DNA of 11,269 nt. It comes from Chloroflexota bacterium (GTDB lineage: Bacteria; Chloroflexota; Dehalococcoidia; SZUA-161). The DNA lies in assembly GCA_030668425.1 (NCBI GenBank), contig DAOUTY010000037.1, forward strand, positions 1-11,269. The letters are read 5' to 3'. How positions within the stretch are numbered: position 1 is the stretch's first letter; each line of letters begins with the position of its first letter. Under the pieces are notes generated by a model that did not search any database, was not told where the DNA came from, and saw only the letters and a program-made list of their open reading frames with translations. The translations under genes were made by a program, and so were the position numbers. This document shows positions 1-5,899 of the stretch, piece after piece.

Positions 1-186
1 GCCGGTTTCGCGTTATATCGTTGGCTCCTTGTTGATCCTCGGATGTGCCAGTCATAAAACTACACAATAGATTATGGGTTAATCCGGGGCAGATTTCAAC
101 ATTTGCATACAAGTATCCTTGGGAACAAAAACTTACTTGCTGGCGTCTGTAATTAGTAGAAGACGACTGCAGATTGTCAAAAGATA
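1..186. other. Leading region without a supported gene
   Basis: No complete gene is visible here. Two short open frames run in from the left edge and end at about 57 and 71. The second would read as a short hydrophobic tail (YIVGSLLILGCAS) and could be the end of a membrane protein, but about 20 residues are too few to identify it. The stretch before the first gene is AT-rich. I found no convincing pair of promoter boxes, although the promoter of the gene at 205 should lie here. Confidence 0.3.
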
Positions 187-192
187 ATGAAA

Positions 193-198
193 AGGAGG
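193..198 (+). promoter_or_regulatory. Ribosome binding site deciding the start at 205
   Basis: A perfect AGGAGG lies six bases upstream of the ATG at 205. It falls inside the coding frame if translation began at 187, so it supports the shorter protein. Confidence 0.75.
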
Positions 199-204
199 CT
201 GAAA

Positions 205-918
205 ATGAAGAGGATGCTGGTGGTAGCACTGATCTTGGCTCTTATCGGGGGTGCTGCTGGGGGAAGTATAGCATGGACGAATGGCGGTGACTCTGAACCA
301 AAAAGTGTTCTGAGCATAGCCGGGTTGTTGGAAAATCCAGTGTATGACATAGAGGTCGCCATTTACGGGAAAGTGAGCTTGCTGGGTGAGCTTTTCTGCC
401 CCTGCTTTGTGTTAACTTCTGGCGGACAGGAAGTGGAGGTGTGGTATGGCTTGATGGTGGAAGATGACGGGGCGGAGAGGCTCGCTGTCAGCGTAGAGGG
501 AATTGAGAACGGTGACTGGGTTGTTGTAACCGGTGAACTAAAGAGTGATGGCACATACAGGTCGCTCAACGATTTCTGGGCTGGCAGCATTGAGAAATGT
601 GTAGATGCTTCCTTTGCGGGTGAAGAGGTTAGGGTGGCAGTCGGCGACGTATTGACTGTGATTCTGGAGTCCAACCCCACGACGGGTTTCATGTGGACCC
701 TGATAGACAACAGCGATGAGGGTGTATTGCAGGAGGCAGGTTATATATTCGAAGCTGACTCTACCGATCCTTCGCTAATTGGAGCCGGGGGCGTTGAGGT
801 TTGGACTTTTAAAGCGCTTGCCAGGGGCGAAAGCACCATATCAATGGAGTATGGACGGCCTTGGGAACAGGGTGTTGAGCCGGCAGAAAAGTTCACTTTA
901 ACTGTGATTGTCGAATAG
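205..918 (+). CDS. Exported OB-fold / chagasin-type protease inhibitor protein
   Basis: The predicted product is 237 aa. I chose the ATG at 205 over the in-frame ATG at 187 because AGGAGG (193-198) sits six bases before it; that site would lie inside the gene if 187 were used. Residues 1-24 are a basic-then-hydrophobic signal peptide or anchor with no lipobox cysteine. Residues about 44-128 look like an OB-fold domain (GKVSLLGELFCPCF, then ENGDWVVVTGEL) with a CPC motif. Residues about 142-237 carry the three loop motifs of the chagasin / I42 inhibitor family: NPTTGF (157-162), GAGG followed by VW (193-198), and YGRPWE (216-221). In that family these loops block papain-like cysteine proteases. 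The likely location is outside the membrane. The gene stands alone, with a 447-base gap before the next one. The domain call is strong; the physiological target is unknown. Confidence 0.8.
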   Translation: MKRMLVVALILALIGGAAGGSIAWTNGGDSEPKSVLSIAGLLENPVYDIEVAIYGKVSLLGELFCPCFVLTSGGQEVEVWYGLMVEDDGAERLAVSVEGIENGDWVVVTGELKSDGTYRSLNDFWAGSIEKCVDASFAGEEVRVAVGDVLTVILESNPTTGFMWTLIDNSDEGVLQEAGYIFEADSTDPSLIGAGGVEVWTFKALARGESTISMEYGRPWEQGVEPAEKFTLTVIVE

Positions 919-999
919 AGCGTCGGCGGATGCTGCGGATGATGGATAAGTTAGCACCCATTGTTGCGTTGAGCAGAAATCGATAAAGGCGGATCGACA

Positions 1000-1045
1000 C
1001 CTGATTGAGCTTGTTGCGGCGCGTGTCGGATCAAGCTCAATCAGG
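1000..1045. repeat. Perfect 14-bp inverted repeat
   Basis: The arms at 1000-1013 (CCTGATTGAGCTTG) and 1032-1045 (CAAGCTCAATCAGG) are perfectly complementary across an 18-base loop. A second pairing, GATCGACAC (992-1000) with GTGTCGGATC (1022-1031) and one bulged base, interlocks with the first, so both full stems could hardly form together. It lies 81 bases after the stop of the inhibitor gene. No T-run follows, so it could be a weak terminator, an RNA structure or a protein-binding palindrome. Confidence 0.6.
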
Positions 1046-1239
1046 CTGAGTAGTGAAAGATGCTCTTGTAAATTATTCTACCAGTATGCAAAAACCGCTC
1101 CATTAGAGCGGGCCTCAGGTCAGCTACCTAGTACCATTGTCAGTTCCTGAAGAAAGAGCCTGTGGCCTCTTTCCCTATAGTGCGTTCCTCTAAGCGCTAA
1201 GTGCGACATTCGTCACATACAAATTGCTATCTCCACACG

Positions 1240-1298
1240 TATAATTAAGCCATAATAAACCAGAGAACATCGTGAAACTTATGAAATTTGATTATAAT
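1240..1298 (+). promoter_or_regulatory. Possible promoter region of the sulfur operon
   Basis: Two perfect TATAAT hexamers occur at 1240-1245 and 1293-1298, upstream of the gene at 1366. Neither has a good TTGACA-like box at 16-18 bases; the best match for the second is TCGTGA at 1270-1275 (three of six). In an AT-rich spacer such hexamers arise by chance, so this marks only where a promoter is likely. Confidence 0.25.
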
Positions 1299-1365
1299 CT
1301 GCGGCTCATTAGGGGGGTTGCTTGTTTGGTATATACTTTTGATGCATGTGCGGAGGTGATACCAG

Positions 1366-1587
1366 ATGGCTAACATAAAGGTAGACTGTGTTGGCGAAAC
1401 TTGCCCGGTACCTTTGGTTGAAACCCGCAAGGCTCTAAGGAAAGCTGAGGAAGGCGATATTGTAGAGGTTATCGGCACACATCCCGCTTCCAAGAAAGAG
1501 ATACCGATGGCTGTGAAATCTCTTGGGCTGGAGCTGATCGATACGCAGGAGGAGGGGGGAGTTTGGAGAATAAGGATACGCAGGTAG
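1366..1587 (+). CDS. tusA: TusA/SirA-family sulfur carrier protein
   Basis: This is a small 73-aa protein of the TusA fold, in the normal size range. The family signature appears at residues 7-16 (DCVGETCPVP), with Cys13 in the CPxP position, the residue that carries a persulfide in TusA proteins. Cys8 is an additional thiol. The rest follows the family pattern, including a short helix (TRKALRKA) and a closing strand (VWRIRI). The start is fixed by a strong GGAGGTGAT at 1352-1360. It opens a four-gene operon: the DsrE2-like gene begins 14 bases after its stop. In sulfur-oxidising prokaryotes, TusA and DsrE-type proteins pass persulfide or thiosulfate groups to each other. Here the downstream scaffold genes suggest delivery of sulfur to Fe-S assembly, which is inference. 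Confidence 0.88.
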   Translation: MANIKVDCVGETCPVPLVETRKALRKAEEGDIVEVIGTHPASKKEIPMAVKSLGLELIDTQEEGGVWRIRIRR

Positions 1588-1601
1588 AGGGGGAAGGCAC
1601 G

Positions 1602-2021
1602 ATGGCTAACAAGGCTACCATAGTAGTTCATAGCGGCGATATGGATAAGCTCTATAGCGCCCTCATCATAGCCAATGGGGCACTGGCGATGGGGATGGAA
1701 GTGTCGCTTTACTTCACCTTCTGGGGACTACAGCGCCTCAGGAGAGGCGCCCTGGAGAAAGGCCCCCTTTCGAAAATGAACATGCTGGGTCTAGGTAAGT
1801 GGATGGTGAAGCGTAAGATGAAGAAAGTCGGTGTGGTCTCGCTGGAGAGATTGATGCAGGATTTCAAGGAGCTTGGTGGCAAGGTCCTCGCGTGTGATAT
1901 GACCATGGAGATAATGGGGATAAAGAAAGAAGACCTCCGTGATGATTTGATATCGGAATATTGCGCAGTCGGTACATACGTGAATGAAGCCAAGGAGTCA
2001 ACAATAACCCTTTTCATATAG
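1602..2021 (+). CDS. DsrE2-type (DsrE/DsrF/DsrH-like) sulfur-transfer protein
   Basis: The product is 139 aa from the ATG at 1602, which has a GAGGGGG ribosome site ending a few bases upstream. A longer reading from a TTG at 1563 would overlap the preceding gene and lacks a site. The N-terminus is a strand (KATIVVHSGDMDKL) followed by a hydrophobic stretch at about 20-42 (NGALAMGMEVSLYFTFWGL), as in DsrE2 proteins. The C-terminal part has the DsrE2-like run ACDMTMEIMGI with Cys98, the likely persulfide-carrying cysteine. It ends with an AVGTYVNEA...TLFI pattern preceded by Cys121. A basic loop (KWMVKRKMKK, 67-76) lies between. It sits between tusA and a NifS-like gene. TusA-DsrE2 pairs are established persulfide/thiosulfate carriers in other microbes; a role in feeding IscU here is inferred. 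Confidence 0.82.
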   Translation: MANKATIVVHSGDMDKLYSALIIANGALAMGMEVSLYFTFWGLQRLRRGALEKGPLSKMNMLGLGKWMVKRKMKKVGVVSLERLMQDFKELGGKVLACDMTMEIMGIKKEDLRDDLISEYCAVGTYVNEAKESTITLFI

Positions 2022-2033
2022 CGGGGGAGACAC

Positions 2034-3200
2034 ATGCAAGACAGACCTGTTTATTTGGACAACGCGGCGGCAACCCGTATGGATGAGCGGGTGCTGGATG
2101 CGATGAGGCCATACTTCTTAGATACATACGCAGTTGCCACGTCGGAGTTTGGTTATTCTCAGGGCATAGAAGCTCGAGAATCGTTGGACGATGCGCGGGA
2201 ATCTATCGCTGTCTCGCTGGGCGCCGGGCCCGAAGAATTCATTTTCACTTCGGGGAGCACCGAATCCTCGAACATTGCGTTAAAGGGAGTAGCACAGGCT
2301 CTTGGTAAGAAGAAAGGCAAACATATCATCGTGTCAAAAATTGAGGATTTCCCTGTGCTTAACAGCGCCAAAGCTCTGGAGAAACAGGGATTCAGGGTGA
2401 CGTATCTGTCCGTGGATGGTGACGGTTTCATCGATCTTCAGGAGCTCAGCGATTCGATAAGCGATAAGACCATTCTGGTTTCCATCCAGCATGCCAACCA
2501 GGAAATAGGCACTATACAAGATATCGATAGTATAGGTCGTGTGTGCAAGGAAAAGGGGGCGCTTTTCCACTCCGACGCTACGCACACCTTTACCAGGGTA
2601 CCATTGGACGTTAGGAAGACACCTGCGGACTTAGTAACTGTGTCAGCACATACTATCCATGGCCCAAAGGGTGTAGGCGGTTTGTATATCCGCTCCGGAA
2701 CACAAATAGGTAAGTGGATAGACGGCGGATTTCAGGAGTTCAATCTACGCGCTGGGCTTGAGAACATACCCGGTGCGGTGGGCTTTGCGAAGGCTGTAGA
2801 GCTTGTTACTCCGGAAGAAACCCTGCGTCTTCAAGCAATGCGTGATCATATCATTGACCGTATCCTTGATGAGATACCGAACACTACTTTGAACGGCCAC
2901 CGCTGGAAGAGACTGCCACAGAATGCCAATATCACGTTCCACTTTATTGAGGGCGAGTCTATTACCTTGCATCTGGATATGCGTGGTTTTGCGGTTAGCA
3001 CTGGTTCTGCCTGTTTCAGCCGCTCACTTGAAGGCAGTCACGTCATATTTGGCATAGGAGGCGACCATGAAAGAGCGCACGGTTCGATACGGTTTACATT
3101 TGGGCGCTATAACACCATGGAGGATGTCGATACCGTTGTTGTGGCGGCGGCTGAGATAGCGAATGAGCTGCGGAGCATTAGTCCGTTGAGCGAAAAGTAA
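2034..3200 (+). CDS. NifS/IscS-fold protein lacking the PLP lysine (probable non-catalytic cysteine desulfurase)
   Basis: The 388-aa product aligns end to end with IscS (YLDNAAAT at 7-14, FTSGSTES at 71-78, GSACFSRSLE at 324-333, SIRFTFGRY at 351-359), so it is full length and intact. Comparing with E. coli IscS from memory, the persulfide cysteine is kept (Cys327), as are the aspartate under the PLP ring (Asp181) and a phosphate-binding Thr77. The Schiff-base lysine, in SGHKIYGPKG, is Thr207 in SAHTIHGPKG. The substrate-side histidine is Asp105, the DATQ glutamine is His184, and the RSGT loop reads RAGL. The codon is ACT, two changes away from any lysine codon. Such a protein should not hold PLP as an internal aldimine. 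A similar lysine-less IscS is known from Archaeoglobus fulgidus. It starts 12 bases after dsrE2 and precedes the IscU gene by 21 bases, suggesting a scaffold partner for IscU. Confidence 0.85.
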   Translation: MQDRPVYLDNAAATRMDERVLDAMRPYFLDTYAVATSEFGYSQGIEARESLDDARESIAVSLGAGPEEFIFTSGSTESSNIALKGVAQALGKKKGKHIIVSKIEDFPVLNSAKALEKQGFRVTYLSVDGDGFIDLQELSDSISDKTILVSIQHANQEIGTIQDIDSIGRVCKEKGALFHSDATHTFTRVPLDVRKTPADLVTVSAHTIHGPKGVGGLYIRSGTQIGKWIDGGFQEFNLRAGLENIPGAVGFAKAVELVTPEETLRLQAMRDHIIDRILDEIPNTTLNGHRWKRLPQNANITFHFIEGESITLHLDMRGFAVSTGSACFSRSLEGSHVIFGIGGDHERAHGSIRFTFGRYNTMEDVDTVVVAAAEIANELRSISPLSEK

Positions 3201-3221
3201 CTGAGAGGAGGAAGTCTGGAA

Positions 3222-3857
3222 ATGAAATTCCCATATAGTGAAACCGTGCTGGAACACTTTCGGCACCCGCGTAATGTCGGTAAGATAGAGAATCCCGATG
3301 GTAAGGCGATGGAAGGAAGCCCTGCCTGTGGGGATATGGTATCTGTGCATATAAAGGTTGACCCCGCGGCGAATACAATCTCGGATATCAAGTTTGAATC
3401 GTACGGCTGCGCCTCCAACATCGCCACTGGTTCGATAATTACGGAACTGGCTAAGGGCAAGACATTGGATGAAGCCAGGAAAATTACCTGGAAGGATGCT
3501 TCGGAGGCTCTGGGCGGGCTGCCGAAGATCAAAGTCCACTGCTCTGTCCTGGCGATAGGAGGCCTGCGTTCGGCTATACGGAACTACGAGGAGCGCCACG
3601 GTCTGGTTAAAGAGAAAGTACCGACTACGAAAGAGGTGGTGCGGAAGCGGCTCAAGAAAGTTATGAACCCACTGACAGGGTTGGATTTGGTGCGCACGAA
3701 TTTAATCAAGGAAATAGAGATGAAGGATGGAGATGTCCGGGTAGTTATTGATTTGCCTGCTGACCACCAGTTTGCATCGGCCTTAAAGGAAGAGATTCTC
3801 GAGAAGGTAGAACCTCTCTGGGATGTTAAGAAAGCGGTGGTCGAATTCACCGAATAG
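3222..3857 (+). CDS. iscU: IscU-type Fe-S scaffold fused to a DUF59/MIP18 domain
   Basis: The 211-aa product has two parts. Residues 1-125 are an IscU/NifU-N scaffold with all three cluster cysteines, Cys36 (PACGDM, with Asp38), Cys63 (YGCASNIA) and Cys107 (KVHCSVLA, with His106). The LPPVK chaperone-binding motif of IscU corresponds to LPKIK (100-104). A linker at about 126-137 leads to residues about 138-211. These match the DUF59/MIP18 pattern of SufT, ApbC/Mrp and MIP18 proteins (VMNPLTGLDLVRTNLIKEI, then a DVRVVIDLP strand), but the usual cysteine after that strand is absent (LPADHQFAS). An AGAGGAGG site precedes the ATG. It is the last gene of the operon, followed by a strong hairpin. 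The scaffold call is firm; the C-terminal domain probably helps hand clusters to targets, which is inference. Confidence 0.88.
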   Translation: MKFPYSETVLEHFRHPRNVGKIENPDGKAMEGSPACGDMVSVHIKVDPAANTISDIKFESYGCASNIATGSIITELAKGKTLDEARKITWKDASEALGGLPKIKVHCSVLAIGGLRSAIRNYEERHGLVKEKVPTTKEVVRKRLKKVMNPLTGLDLVRTNLIKEIEMKDGDVRVVIDLPADHQFASALKEEILEKVEPLWDVKKAVVEFTE

Positions 3858-3889
3858 CGTGTTTTCATCGTCTCGAGTTACATAGCCCA

Positions 3890-3929
3890 AATAGAAAGGG
3901 GTGAGCGATTAAGCTCACCCCTTTCTATT
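3890..3929. terminator. Perfect 17-bp hairpin between converging operons
   Basis: AATAGAAAGGGGTGAGC (3890-3906) pairs perfectly with 3913-3929 around a six-base loop. It starts 33 bases after the scaffold gene's stop, between two converging operons. The A/T-rich base of the stem gives AAAG...CTTT symmetry, so it could act in both directions. There is no proper T-run outside the stem, so intrinsic termination is likely but unproven. Confidence 0.65.
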
Positions 3930-4157
3930 GAACACTTGCTCCGGAACCCACTGGTTTCTAGGTGCCGTCCAGTGGTGAGTTGGACATGGCTAATCTTTTT
4001 GCCGCTGTTTCAGTGCAAGGTGGCGTAATAGTAGAACCTAAGTACTTGCGATAATGCTGTATCCAGGGTTTGGGTGTGTGTTGCTCCCTACTTTTTACAT
4101 GGGGGAGAACAATGTCGATATTCCCGTAGAGCAATCGATGTGGCTATGCTTGAGGTG
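3930..4157. other. Convergent intergenic region
   Basis: The rest of the 300-base gap between the two operons' 3' ends shows no gene. A small inverted repeat, CCACTGG (3948-3954) with CCAGTGG (3969-3975), could extend the terminator region. An open frame at 4054-4254 runs into the gene on the other strand and lacks a convincing ribosome site. Confidence 0.4.
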
Positions 4158-4946
4158 TCACTTGAGCACGGAATTCTCGATGATCTTGCGCACGGCAGCG
4201 AGTCCGGGTGAGGTGGCAGGAAGGTCGGTTATGGGTTTACCAACCAAATCGTGATGGGCGATGTTTTCATCGTGGGGGATGTAGCCAAGGACCTCTAAGC
4301 CGATCTCCAGGGCGGATTGCTTCAGCAGTTCCTCGCTGCCCAGTACCCTGTTGAAGACTAGGCCTATCTTTTCACACTGTATTACCTTCTCGTTTTGTGC
4401 CATTTTCTGTATTAAGGCTGCGGTCTGTATGCCTCTGGATGTGGCATCGCTAACAATGATCAGGGTATCTACTCGGCGCATGACTTGCCTGTTGATCTGC
4501 TCCAGTCCGGCTTCTCCATCAATGAGGATAATGTCGAAGCTCTTGGAGAGGGTTTCTATCGTTCCCCGTAGAAGGTCATTGACAGGGCAATAGCAGCCCA
4601 GTGTTTCGGTGCGTCCCATGGCTAGGAGGGCGAAGTCGTCCATCTCATTGAGGGCCTCCAAGGCCATATAGTCAAGCATATCGACTAGCTGAACCTTTTC
4701 CTCCTTTTTACCCCTCCTCGCAGTCTGGATTATGTTCTCGCGAACCTGTCCCATAGTTCGCCTGACGTTTATCCCGAGGGCGTTGGGCAGGCCCATAGCA
4801 GGGTCGGCGTCTATCAGCAGCAGTTTGCCGGCCTTGCCGCTCTCAAGGAGAACCCTGGTCGTCATGGCTGTGAACGCGGTTTTGCCCACGCCCCCCTTAC
4901 CACATACGGCGATCAGTTTCTTGTTCGGAGTGGGAGTTTCAGACAT
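4158..4946 (-). CDS. CooC-like ATPase (MinD/ParA-type P-loop, nickel-enzyme maturation family)
   Basis: The 262-aa product has the deviant Walker A of the MinD/ParA class, GKGGVGKT at residues 16-23 with signature Lys17. The ATPase aspartate motif (LLIDADPAMGLP) follows at 43-54 and Walker B (FDIILIDGEAG) at 137-147. GCYCPVNDLLR (117-127) carries the Cys118-x-Cys120 pair of CooC/AcsF proteins, where this CxC binds metal at the dimer interface. Those proteins help insert nickel into carbon monoxide dehydrogenase or acetyl-CoA synthase. No CODH gene is in the window. The neighbour 30 bases upstream is an acetyl-CoA-synthase-like protein, so the pair may act together on an Fe-S or Ni-Fe-S site. 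It is the last gene of the minus-strand set. The family is secure; the client is unknown. Confidence 0.82.
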   Translation of the reverse strand: MSETPTPNKKLIAVCGKGGVGKTAFTAMTTRVLLESGKAGKLLLIDADPAMGLPNALGINVRRTMGQVRENIIQTARRGKKEEKVQLVDMLDYMALEALNEMDDFALLAMGRTETLGCYCPVNDLLRGTIETLSKSFDIILIDGEAGLEQINRQVMRRVDTLIIVSDATSRGIQTAALIQKMAQNEKVIQCEKIGLVFNRVLGSEELLKQSALEIGLEVLGYIPHDENIAHHDLVGKPITDLPATSPGLAAVRKIIENSVLK

Positions 4947-4976
4947 TGATAGCTATATACCTTGCGTATTTCTGTC

Positions 4977-5771
4977 TTACTGATTACTGGACGTTTTGGT
5001 CTTTCTGATTTTTTTCTTGCGAACGGTAATGACCTCTCTTATTTCATCGCACACTGGCTTGTCTGAACAGGTGTTGCAATCCCAACCGAGAGTGCATTCG
5101 AGGATGTCATATCCTCTGGCCAACCAGGTCTCCCTCGTGATGTCCTTGCTGATCTTGCGTACTTGCTCTGCGATGTTGTCTAGATGTCGCACGTCTTCTT
5201 TGTCTGAGGTGACAAAAATGGCCTCCATTGCCTGTACTTTGGGCACCGCTGTTTTGAAGATGGCCATTAGCGCTTTCCCCAGGGTATCGAAATCAAAGCC
5301 CTTGGTCGCGGCATCCTTGCTTACCCTGCCCCACATGCGCTCCGACGTGCTCTTGAGCATGTACCCCTCTATTTGGTCGGCAATGTACTGGTTCTGTTCC
5401 AGTGCAGAGTGCTCTTCCTTGCCGAGACCCGCTCCTCTCACCATCAAAACCTGGCCGAATGGCAAGCTGGCCCCCTCCGATTCCTGAATATTGGGGCCAA
5501 TGAGCGTAATCTTGCCGTCTCCGACCAGTGAGGGATTATCCGTCCACAGTAGGAATGCGCAGGAACCCACGTCTGGATTTCCCAACTCGACGAAGGTATC
5601 GCCCCGCAATATTATGCCTGAACTGGCCTCAGGTCCAACGCGAACGGGCAGCTCTTCTAACAGCTTGCCGGGATCGCCGGGACAATCGAATTCCCTGACC
5701 TGTCTTCCTTTTCCCCGCATTCCCTCGACATATTCGGCCATCTTTTTCACGTATGCGTTAAAGATCGCCAC
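4977..5771 (-). CDS. Stand-alone protein related to the acetyl-CoA synthase (CdhC/AcsB) N-terminal region
   Basis: The 264-aa product starts with GTG; GGAGG nine bases upstream supports it. Residues about 58-180 resemble the CO dehydrogenase/acetyl-CoA synthase beta subunit: FVELGNPDVGS, then DGKITLIGPNI (85-95), and RVSKDAATKGFDFDTLGKAL (149-168). In the synthase a similar run (RxSKxAxxxGF...IG) occurs. Near the C-terminus CTLGWDCNTCSDKPVC gives four cysteines (226, 232, 235, 241) in a Cx5Cx2Cx5C array. It resembles the start of the A-cluster motif (CTLCQSFAPNHVC in the synthase, from memory). The A-cluster domain itself, including the CGC motif, is absent; the protein ends in a basic lysine-rich tail. 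It probably binds a [4Fe-4S] or similar cluster. It lies between a dehydratase/reductase subunit gene and the CooC-like gene. It should not be called a carbon monoxide dehydrogenase on this evidence. Confidence 0.7.
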   Translation of the reverse strand: MAIFNAYVKKMAEYVEGMRGKGRQVREFDCPGDPGKLLEELPVRVGPEASSGIILRGDTFVELGNPDVGSCAFLLWTDNPSLVGDGKITLIGPNIQESEGASLPFGQVLMVRGAGLGKEEHSALEQNQYIADQIEGYMLKSTSERMWGRVSKDAATKGFDFDTLGKALMAIFKTAVPKVQAMEAIFVTSDKEDVRHLDNIAEQVRKISKDITRETWLARGYDILECTLGWDCNTCSDKPVCDEIREVITVRKKKIRKTKTSSNQ

Positions 5772-5855
5772 AACCCGTTTCCTCCGGCAAATTTAGGTCC
5801 ATAAGGGATGTTTCACAATCTTATCTGTTGCCATAGCCATAGTCCCTACCAATGG

Positions 5856-5886
5856 CGAAGGGGCAGCGTACAAGCTGGCCCCTTCG
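5856..5886 (-). terminator. Hairpin between the large-subunit gene and the synthase-like gene
   Basis: CGAAGGGGC (5856-5864) pairs with GCCCCTTCG (5878-5886), extended inside by AGC/GCT with one bulged base. It lies 13 bases past the stop of the large-subunit gene, read on the minus strand, in a 128-base gap. No T-run follows. It could be a partial terminator or an mRNA-stabilising end that separates expression of the catalytic subunits from the two downstream genes. Confidence 0.45.
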
Positions 5887-5899
5887 TTGATACATTCCT

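Larger units (their letters stand above)
919..1365. other. Non-coding stretch between the inhibitor gene and the sulfur operon
   Basis: This 447-base stretch has no ORF with a ribosome site and codon pattern I would defend. It holds three inverted repeats: 1000-1045; 1095-1111 (CCGCTC / GAGCGG, 5-base loop); and 1152-1173 (GAAAGAG / CTCTTTC with a small internal stem). None is followed by a T-run. The part from about 1200 onward is AT-rich and is where the promoter of the downstream operon is expected. Confidence 0.5.

Noticed and set aside
919..1365. CRISPR array, tRNA or known riboswitch in the long gap
   Set aside because: I saw no regularly spaced direct repeats, no tRNA-like arm pattern and no consensus I recognise; only isolated inverted repeats are present.
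1563..1601. Longer start (TTG at 1563) for the DsrE2-like gene
   Set aside because: It overlaps the end of the TusA gene, lacks a ribosome site, and adds 13 residues with no family similarity. The ATG at 1602 has a purine-rich site and matches the expected N-terminus.
1245..1631. 128-residue open frame on the minus strand
   Set aside because: It lies across the TusA gene in the opposite direction, has no ribosome site and a low-complexity serine-rich translation, as expected of a shadow frame.
4054..4254. 66-residue open frame on the plus strand in the convergent gap
   Set aside because: Half of it overlaps the CooC-like gene antisense, it has no clear ribosome site and resembles no family I recognise.
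4158..5771. Labelling this pair as a CODH/ACS locus
   Set aside because: The CODH catalytic subunit and the acetyl-CoA synthase A-cluster domain are absent. Only a CooC-like ATPase and a protein resembling the synthase region ahead of that domain are present.
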